From contig JADHTP010000010.1 of the NCBI GenBank assembly GCA_016784945.1, forward strand, positions 1 through 28,321: a stretch of 28,321 nt of DNA. The letters run 5' to 3'. The notes under the pieces are model-generated. The model was not told the origin of the DNA and did no database searches. It was given only the letters and a program-made list of their open reading frames with translations. The position numbers and the translations under genes were made by a program. This stretch comes from Deltaproteobacteria bacterium (GTDB taxonomy: Bacteria; Myxococcota_A; UBA9042; DTJE01). Below, one piece after another: positions 22,860-28,321 of the stretch; within the stretch, counting starts at the first letter, position 1, and every line of letters begins with the position of its first letter.

Positions 22860-24161
22860 ATGCACAAGCACGACGTCATCATCCTGGGAGCCGGCCTGTC
22901 GGGCCTGTCCACCGCCATGCATTCCGGGGGCGACTACCTTCTCGTGGAGCGGGACGAGCGGGTGGGCGGGCTGACCCGCACCGAGGACATCGACGGTTTC
23001 CTTTTCAACCATACCGGCCACTGGCTTCATCTGCGGAACGATGACGTGAAGCAGCTGGTGGCGGACCTCCTGCCCGACGGCATGCTCACCGTGGATCGCA
23101 AGGCCCGCATCTACACCCATGGCGTGTTCACCGGGTACCCGTTTCAGGCCAACCTGGCGGGACTTCCGGCCCCGGTGCTGAGGGCCTGCGTTCAGAACGC
23201 CGTGGAAGCCGCAGTGCGGCGGGCCGCCAAGCCGCGGTCACGGCCGAAGTCGTTCCTGGAATACGTGCGCCACCACTTCGGCGACGGTATTGCCGACTAC
23301 TTCATCGTGCCCTACAACACCAAGCTATGGGGCGTGTCGCCCGGCGAGGTCACGGCCGACTGGACCCAGCGTTTCGTGCCCGTTCCGGACGTGGCCGGGA
23401 TCGTGGACGGCGCCCTGGGCACGGCGGACCGAGCCATGGGATACAACGCCACTTTCCTCTATCCCGCGGCCGGGGGCATCGAGAGCCTCCCCAGGGCCAT
23501 GGAATCGCGTCTGGACCCGGGCCGTATCCGGCTTAAAACCCAGCCCAGCGCCATCAACGTGTCGGAAAAATGGGTGGAAATCGAGGGCGAAAGAACGTCC
23601 TACGATCACCTGGTATCCACCCTGCCACTGCCGGAACTGGTGGCGCTGACCCGGGACGCACCCGGGACCATCCGTCGCGCGGCCGGTCGTCTCCGTTGCT
23701 CGCCCCTGCGTTACGTCAACGTGGGACTGTCGATTGAAAGGCCCCTTGACGGAAGCCACTGGATCTACCTGCCCGAGGCCCGGTTCCCCTTCTACCGCGT
23801 GGGCTCGGCTTCCAACGCGGTACCGTCCCTGGCCCCTCCGGGGCGCTCATCCCTGTACGTTGAGCTGGCGAACGACCAGCAGGCGCCCCAGGAAGACGTG
23901 GTCCGCGCCATCGCGGCCTTCCTCAAGGAGATCGGAAGCATCCGGGACGAATCGGAATTGCTGTTCGCCGCATTCCGGGAACACCCTTACGGTTACGTGA
24001 TTTACGACAAGCCCTGCGCCCGGGCCCGCCGGACCATCCTGGATTTCTTTGACGGAAACCAGGTCCAGTCCATCGGCCGGTACGGGGCATGGACCTACAA
24101 TTCAATGGAAGATGCGATCCTGGACGGGATGGTGGCGGCCAGGCGGATTCGGGGGTTGTGA
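22860..24161 (+). CDS. FAD-dependent amine oxidase/UDP-galactopyranose mutase-like flavoprotein
   Basis: A 433-residue flavoprotein. The FAD Rossmann motif GAGLSGLS (10-17), an acidic ERDERVGG strand end and HTGHWLHL near 57-64 are typical of the UDP-galactopyranose mutase/protoporphyrinogen oxidase superfamily. The segment VPYNTKLWGVSPGEVTADW (about 150-168) is the family substrate-loop signature, and RYGAWTYNSMEDAI near the C-terminus binds the flavin. The family either contracts sugar rings (UGM) or desaturates amines and isoprenoids. The linked glycosyltransferase and deacetylase favour a nucleotide- or lipid-linked sugar. ATG 22860 has GGGAGG upstream. The stop TGA overlaps the next ATG by one base. 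Exact chemistry is not decidable from sequence. Confidence 0.87.
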   Translation: MHKHDVIILGAGLSGLSTAMHSGGDYLLVERDERVGGLTRTEDIDGFLFNHTGHWLHLRNDDVKQLVADLLPDGMLTVDRKARIYTHGVFTGYPFQANLAGLPAPVLRACVQNAVEAAVRRAAKPRSRPKSFLEYVRHHFGDGIADYFIVPYNTKLWGVSPGEVTADWTQRFVPVPDVAGIVDGALGTADRAMGYNATFLYPAAGGIESLPRAMESRLDPGRIRLKTQPSAINVSEKWVEIEGERTSYDHLVSTLPLPELVALTRDAPGTIRRAAGRLRCSPLRYVNVGLSIERPLDGSHWIYLPEARFPFYRVGSASNAVPSLAPPGRSSLYVELANDQQAPQEDVVRAIAAFLKEIGSIRDESELLFAAFREHPYGYVIYDKPCARARRTILDFFDGNQVQSIGRYGAWTYNSMEDAILDGMVAARRIRGL

Positions 24162-24901
24162 TGCAGGACGGCGGGGAAAGTGTAAAGGGCATTGACGTCA
24201 GCATCGTCATACCAGTGTACAACGAAGAGGGATTGCTGGCCACGGCGGTGCGGGATCTGTTGGGCCAGTTGGAGCCCATCCCCCTGGTGTTCGAGGTGAT
24301 CCTCTCGGAAAACGGCAGCAAGGATCACACGCGCGAGATCGCCGACGAATTGTCGAAAACCCGGAACAACGTGCGAGTCCTCCATTCAGACCAGCCCAAC
24401 TACGGTCTCGCCATGCGCCGCGGAATCGAGGAAGCCCGGGGGCGGATCTGCATCTGTGACGAGATCGACCTCTGCGACGTGGATTTCCATGGTCGGGCCA
24501 TCGAGCTGTTGACCTCGGGACAGGCCGACATGGTGGTGGGCAGCAAGCGCCACCCCGAGGCCAGGGACCGGCGTCCCGCCCTCAGGCGATTCGCCACCGG
24601 CGTCATCAACCTGATGTTGCGGATCTTCCTGGGATTTCGGGGAACGGACACCCACGGGCTGAAGGCCTTCAACCGGGAAAAGATCCTGCCCGTGCTGGCA
24701 CTGTGCGTGGTGGAAAAGGACCTGTTCGCCAGCGAACTGGTCATTCGCGCCGAACGGGCCGGGGTGAACGTGGTGGAGGTCCCGCTGGACATCGCCGAAA
24801 AGAGGCCCCCGTCCATCAACCTGTTCAAGAGGGTGCCCAACGTGCTTCGCAATCTGTGGAAGCTGTTCCTGGTCATTCGTCTGGGACGCAAACCGAGATG
24901 A
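24161..24901 (+). CDS. Family 2 glycosyltransferase, DPM1/ArnC-like
   Basis: A 246-residue GT-A fold glycosyltransferase. It has VSIVIPVYNEEGLL (13-26), the donor-site ENGSKDHT (50-57), the metal-binding acidic cluster DEID (100-103) and a later GTDTHGLKAFNRE loop followed by VVEVPLDI, the pattern of dolichyl/polyprenyl-phosphate sugar transferases. It probably moves a sugar from a nucleotide donor to polyprenyl phosphate at the inner face of the membrane; it lacks the C-terminal transmembrane helices of some ArnC and GtrB proteins. It is coupled on both sides: ATG overlaps the flavoprotein stop by 1 base, and its stop overlaps the deacetylase start by 4. Confidence 0.9.
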   Translation: MQDGGESVKGIDVSIVIPVYNEEGLLATAVRDLLGQLEPIPLVFEVILSENGSKDHTREIADELSKTRNNVRVLHSDQPNYGLAMRRGIEEARGRICICDEIDLCDVDFHGRAIELLTSGQADMVVGSKRHPEARDRRPALRRFATGVINLMLRIFLGFRGTDTHGLKAFNREKILPVLALCVVEKDLFASELVIRAERAGVNVVEVPLDIAEKRPPSINLFKRVPNVLRNLWKLFLVIRLGRKPR

Positions 24902-25788
24902 CTTCGCCGCAACGAACCCTCTGCGTCAACATCGACCTTGACGACTTGCGTTACTACCGCGCCATCCACGGGCTGCCCGAAGGGCCGGATACGCCGCTGA
25001 TCTTCGAAAAGGCCGTGCCCCGTTTCCTGGACTTCTGCGAAATATCCGGCGTCCGATCGACCCTCTTCGTCATCGGTCGGGATATGCAATGGTCATCGGC
25101 GCGCGACGGTCTGTCCCGGGCCGTTGCGCAAGGACACGAGGTGGCGAGCCACAGCCTGTCCCACTTCTATGACCTCTCCCGGCGGCCGCGGTCCGAAATG
25201 AATGAAGAGGTCCACAAGGCCCGGGAGGTGATCGGCGAGGCATTGGGCCTGGAGGTGGCGGGATTCCGCGCCCCGGGATACAACCTGACGCCCGCCCTCC
25301 TTGAAGTGGTGGCCGGCGCGGGTCACACCTACGACTCGTCCGTGCTGCCTTCACCGGCCTACTACCTGGCCAGGGCGGCCGTGATCGGGAAAATGGCACT
25401 GAAGGGCCGTACGAGCGCGTCCATCCGTGGCAGGGCCGGCGACTTTTTCCGGACGCCCGTGCCGTTTTCCTGGGGAGAGCCGTCAGCGGGGCTGAAGGAA
25501 TTCCCCATCACCGCGTGCGGGTTCGGCAGGCTACCTCTCATCGGCACGACCCTGGCCCGTGGGGGACTGCAGGGGACGTTGCCATTGCGCGGGGCCGGGC
25601 GCCTTCCTTTCGTCAACCTGGAGTTTCACGCCCTGGACTTCCTGGACAGGGAAAAGGATGGAATTGAAGCGGATCTGGCCGTGGAACCGGCCCTGACCAT
25701 CCCCCTGGAACGCCGCCTGGAAAGATTCGAAAACGCAGTCAGGCGACTATCCAAAGGACGAACCGTCCGCACCCTCGACCACCTGTAG
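24898..25788 (+). CDS. NodB-type polysaccharide deacetylase (ArnD/PuuE-like)
   Basis: A 296-residue carbohydrate esterase 4 family protein. Motif 1 is NIDLDDL (11-17) with candidate catalytic and metal aspartates D13 and D15. Motif 2 is HSLSH (85-89), the two zinc histidines. Motif 3 is FRAPGYN (about 123-129). No signal peptide is seen, so it acts in the cytoplasm or at its membrane face, unlike secreted chitin deacetylases. Following a DPM/ArnC-like transferase, a job like ArnD, removing an N-acyl group from a polyprenyl-linked aminosugar, is reasonable inference. ATG 24898 overlaps the preceding stop (ATGA). A CCAGCG-GGAA-CGCTGG hairpin follows the stop. Confidence 0.88.
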   Translation: MTSPQRTLCVNIDLDDLRYYRAIHGLPEGPDTPLIFEKAVPRFLDFCEISGVRSTLFVIGRDMQWSSARDGLSRAVAQGHEVASHSLSHFYDLSRRPRSEMNEEVHKAREVIGEALGLEVAGFRAPGYNLTPALLEVVAGAGHTYDSSVLPSPAYYLARAAVIGKMALKGRTSASIRGRAGDFFRTPVPFSWGEPSAGLKEFPITACGFGRLPLIGTTLARGGLQGTLPLRGAGRLPFVNLEFHALDFLDREKDGIEADLAVEPALTIPLERRLERFENAVRRLSKGRTVRTLDHL

Positions 25789-25791
25789 GAA

Positions 25792-25807
25792 CCAGCGGGA
25801 ACGCTGG
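25792..25807 (+). terminator. Hairpin after the deacetylase gene
   Basis: CCAGCG and CGCTGG form a perfect 6-bp stem around the loop GGAA, 3 bases after the deacetylase stop. No T-run follows, so it may only stabilise the transcript end or attenuate read-through to the HIT gene. Confidence 0.3.
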
Positions 25808-25863
25808 CCCCAAGCGGGCCTCTTGTGGTAGAAAAGACGCTGACCGGAATGGGAGGAAAGGCC

Positions 25864-26280
25864 ATGGATGACTGCATTTTCTGCAAGATCATCAAGGGCG
25901 ACATCCCGGCAGACGTGGTCTACCGGGACGAGCGGTTCCTTGCATTCCTGGACATCCGGCCCATCAACCGGGGTCATGTCCTGGTCATTCCCCTGGTGCA
26001 TGCCGAGCGGCTGACGGACCTGCCAGATGACCTGCTGGCCGCCGAACTGCCCCTGGCCCGGCGGATCGCTTCAGCGGTTCTCGAGGTCACCGGGGCCACG
26101 GACTTCAACCTGTTCAACACCAACGGCGTTGAGGCCGGCCAGGAAGTGTTTCACCACCACATCCACATCATCCCGCGCCACGCCGGCGACGGTTTGACAT
26201 TCAACTTGAATCCCGTGTCCTACAACGAGGGCGAGGCGTCGGAACTGGCCGGTCGTATCGGGAACGTCATGACATCCTGA
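25864..26280 (+). CDS. HIT family hydrolase (HINT/Hit-like)
   Basis: A 138-residue histidine-triad protein. It opens with CIFCKIIKGDIPADVVY, the bacterial HinT/Hit signature, continues with FLDIRPINRGHVLVIP, and carries the catalytic triad in VFHHHIHIIPR (about 98-108). Family members hydrolyse nucleoside phosphoramidates or dinucleoside polyphosphates. ATG 25864 has GGGAGG upstream; the in-frame GTG at 25825 has no such site. It lies 75 bp after the sugar cassette and 24 bp before the next gene, so it may be cotranscribed with it. Confidence 0.94.
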   Translation: MDDCIFCKIIKGDIPADVVYRDERFLAFLDIRPINRGHVLVIPLVHAERLTDLPDDLLAAELPLARRIASAVLEVTGATDFNLFNTNGVEAGQEVFHHHIHIIPRHAGDGLTFNLNPVSYNEGEASELAGRIGNVMTS

Positions 26281-26304
26281 GGTACCATCGAAGCAGGGCC
26301 ATTG

Positions 26305-28260
26305 ATGAAAGAGCCGATTTCAGACTACGACCTTCTGCACGCCATGCAGTCCGCCATGCGGCCCCTGTCCGCCGTGGCCGGGTCCCACACGCGGGTCTGC
26401 GCCTTTGATTCTAAGAAGTTGGGCGAGGTGCTGGCGGAACTGGCGGGGGACCGCGGTGCGGACAGTGAAGGACGGGCCGCCGCCCGCCGCTGCGGGAGGC
26501 GGATCGGGCGTCGCTTCCTGGTCAAGGTGGGAAACATCCGGGACTACGTGGTCAAACTGTCGGGCGAGCGGGAAAGCGTGTTCCGACGGTCGCTCATGTC
26601 GGAGATCTTCGGGCCGGTGGGGTATGACTTCGCACCCAGCAGCCACAAGGTCCATATCGACACCCGGGAAGCCGTCAGAGAAATCCCTTTTTTTTCGTAC
26701 GGTTCCCCCGCCCAGCAATTTGCGCCCGACGTGCTGGAGGACGCCCGGGCTGCGGTGGATGGGCGGCAGTCCCCGGTTTCCCCCGATGACGCCGTTTTCC
26801 TCATGGAGGAAAAACAGGGAATCCGCGTACCCCACAAGGTCTGGGACATCCTGTCCGAGGATCCCTATTTCAAGGAAACGGTCCACGGCTACCAGGACCT
26901 GGCCCGTTTCCAGCAGTTTCTTCGCCACAATCCCCTGGACACCAATATCAGGGACCAACTGTCCGCCTTTTTCGAGGCGCCCATCACCGTGGGACTGCGT
27001 GACACGCTCCGCTGGACCGAAGGTGCCCGGCATCCCGACATGGGATGGGCCCAGGCCGAGGACGTGATCCGCCGGTGCTTCCAGGATTACGGCACCGAAA
27101 ATTTCCTGCCGCCGGAAATCAACTATTACTCGCGCTCCATCGGGCGGACACCGGCCGAGGTCGATGCCCGGCTGCAGGGCAACCGGAAGGCGTCCGAAGC
27201 CTTCGCGCGATGGATGGTGGAACGGATGCCGCTGTCCTGGACCATGGCCCGGACCGACGACGAACTGGCAGGGATCGCCACGGCGATCCTGCACCTCCAT
27301 TTCGACTACCCGGTCTATGACGTGGAACCCTACACCGGCATCGTGAGCACCTCCGGCCTGCGCACCACCCTTCGGGTCCTGGCCGGGTTGGTGGTGCACC
27401 TGACCGGCGCGGACGTCCCGGAACGCCGGAACCCGTTGACAGACGACCTGATCGGTCAGGCGGGGCCCGTCATGGGCCTCCTGGAGGGGTTGCGTGGGGA
27501 CGATCGGGTGGAGTTCCTGGAAATCGTCAACGAGATGCTGTGGGAGGTGGCCATCCGGGGAGGCGTGCCCCTGCTGGACGGCGGAACGGCGCCTTACCGC
27601 CGGGTGGAACGCACCTTCTATTCTTTCCAGGAACGGGCCCAGCATCCCGTGGAGTCCGTGGGGTACGTGGAGGAAGTGCTCACGCTGGAGGAAATCCAGG
27701 ACTCCCCGGACCAGGAAGTGCTGCGGCGCCATCCCGACCTGGCCAGGAAACTGGTGGTCTTCTTCACCCTGGTCTACCGGTACTTCCTCGATACCGGCCA
27801 CGTGCCCGACCTGCGACCCGACGACGCGGGCAAGGACCTGTTGCTGAAGGGCATATGGGGATACAAGACAGGAAACCTCATCCTGGTCACGGGGCGTACC
27901 CGGGGCGGTCGTCCCGTCAACGCCATCCGCTTCGTGGACAATAAGGATCAGTTCAAGCAATACAAGCGCGAGGAGGACCGGGCCCATCCACTGGGACTGG
28001 CCAAGTACGCCCTGCGTCTTGTCCACCCCCTGATCCAGCCCGCCATGCAGCGTTCCATCGGTATGTACACGGGACTGGTGGCGAAAATGGAGGGCTTGGA
28101 CACCCAGGTCAAGCGCGACGTCCCGACACGGGTTTCGAGGGCCGTGAACCAGGTCCTGCGCGACGGCGTGGACGGCGCCGTCACCCACACCACCGCGTTT
28201 CTCCACGACCTCATCGACGACACCACCGATGGCATCGCCAAGTACCTCCGCAAGTTCTGA
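26305..28260 (+). CDS. Hypothetical protein, 651 residues
   Basis: I do not recognise this protein. It is 651 residues, apparently cytoplasmic, with no signal peptide or transmembrane helix, few Cys and a balanced charged composition. Notable segments are a basic patch RRCGRRIGRR near 62-71 and a HLHFDYPVYDVEPYTG stretch near 332-347. Near 530 there is a basic and Gly-rich TGRTRGGRPVNAIRFVDN segment, and the C-terminus is amphipathic helical (from about 565). Codon use and GC match the neighbours. ATG 26305 is taken; a TTG immediately before is the only in-frame alternative, and the ribosome binding site is weak (AGCAGGG). It follows the HIT gene by 24 bp. Confidence 0.75.
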   Translation: MKEPISDYDLLHAMQSAMRPLSAVAGSHTRVCAFDSKKLGEVLAELAGDRGADSEGRAAARRCGRRIGRRFLVKVGNIRDYVVKLSGERESVFRRSLMSEIFGPVGYDFAPSSHKVHIDTREAVREIPFFSYGSPAQQFAPDVLEDARAAVDGRQSPVSPDDAVFLMEEKQGIRVPHKVWDILSEDPYFKETVHGYQDLARFQQFLRHNPLDTNIRDQLSAFFEAPITVGLRDTLRWTEGARHPDMGWAQAEDVIRRCFQDYGTENFLPPEINYYSRSIGRTPAEVDARLQGNRKASEAFARWMVERMPLSWTMARTDDELAGIATAILHLHFDYPVYDVEPYTGIVSTSGLRTTLRVLAGLVVHLTGADVPERRNPLTDDLIGQAGPVMGLLEGLRGDDRVEFLEIVNEMLWEVAIRGGVPLLDGGTAPYRRVERTFYSFQERAQHPVESVGYVEEVLTLEEIQDSPDQEVLRRHPDLARKLVVFFTLVYRYFLDTGHVPDLRPDDAGKDLLLKGIWGYKTGNLILVTGRTRGGRPVNAIRFVDNKDQFKQYKREEDRAHPLGLAKYALRLVHPLIQPAMQRSIGMYTGLVAKMEGLDTQVKRDVPTRVSRAVNQVLRDGVDGAVTHTTAFLHDLIDDTTDGIAKYLRKF

Positions 28261-28271
28261 GGACGACTTGT

Positions 28272-28310
28272 CGTTGATCGTTGATCGTTGATCGTTGATC
28301 GTTGATCGTT
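28272..28310. repeat. Perfect heptamer tandem repeat, locus D
   Basis: Five exact tandem copies of CGTTGAT (28272-28306) plus CGTT, 11 bp after the stop of the 651-residue gene. It is the youngest-looking member of the heptamer family also seen at 7141, 20712 and 22789. Confidence 0.85.
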
Positions 28311-28321
28311 CCAGGATTGTA

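Noticed and set aside
26320..28206. Long open frame on the minus strand opposite the 651-residue gene (628 codons)
   Set aside because: Its composition (Val, Gly, His, Gln rich) is that of an antisense frame in high-GC DNA. The plus-strand product has normal hydrophobic patterning and neighbour spacing.
28272..28310. CRISPR array
   Set aside because: The units are 7-bp tandem copies without spacers, and no cas gene is present.

Overview
The window is GC-rich and almost fully coding. Its content points to a deltaproteobacterial-type lineage (Myxococcota, Bradymonadota or a relative), probably free-living. The evidence is a large Cys/Asp-rich lipoprotein built of MopE/Put_metal-bind modules, a Ser/Thr kinase with the HRDVSPHN catalytic loop and PEGA-type C-terminus, a PP2C phosphatase, an H1-like Lys/Ala tail protein and an exported TldD-like protease. 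The phylum call is inference from gene content; no rRNA or tRNA gene is present to test it.

Layout. 1-150: self-complementary leader or repeat before a Gfo/Idh/MocA oxidoreductase (151-1257), then a sigma-region-4-like DNA-binding protein (1335-1823). 1840-6943: two inverted copies of a 113-bp multi-palindrome repeat enclose a convergent pair, the 1391-aa lipoprotein (+) and the H1-like coiled-coil protein (-). Both genes have sigma70-type promoters whose -35 hexamers lie exactly 16 bp inside the repeats. 6944-7271: non-coding, with a heptamer repeat and a near-consensus promoter for GAPDH (7272-8327). GAPDH ends tail-to-tail, on a shared CTAG, with a leftward operon read exbD, tonB, membrane gluzincin, DUF483-like protein with a degenerate radical-SAM-like N-terminus (12342 down to 8324). 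Divergent from it is a coupled TPR protein plus PqqD-like/YkgJ cysteine-cluster protein (12460-15167).

15189-18103 is a leftward nudix, exported TldD, PP2C operon. A small Cys-rich lipoprotein (18439-18242) and a receptor-like Ser/Thr kinase (20640-18532) follow, then a secreted Trp/Tyr-rich protein with a long basic tail (22709-20778). Rightward from 22860 is a translationally coupled cell-envelope sugar cassette: UDP-galactopyranose-mutase-like flavoprotein, DPM/ArnC-like glycosyltransferase and NodB/ArnD-like deacetylase. A HIT hydrolase and an unrecognised 651-aa protein finish the window.

The main non-genic signals are (i) the inverted repeat pair, whose three hairpins share one octamer core inside different arms, and (ii) four intergenic loci (7141, 20712, 22789, 28272) of degenerate 7-bp tandem repeats with a CG at the start of most units. 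The best candidates for undescribed biology among the genes are the pseudo-radical-SAM/DUF483 protein and the PqqD-like/YkgJ protein, which flank an ExbD-TonB pair that lacks ExbB.
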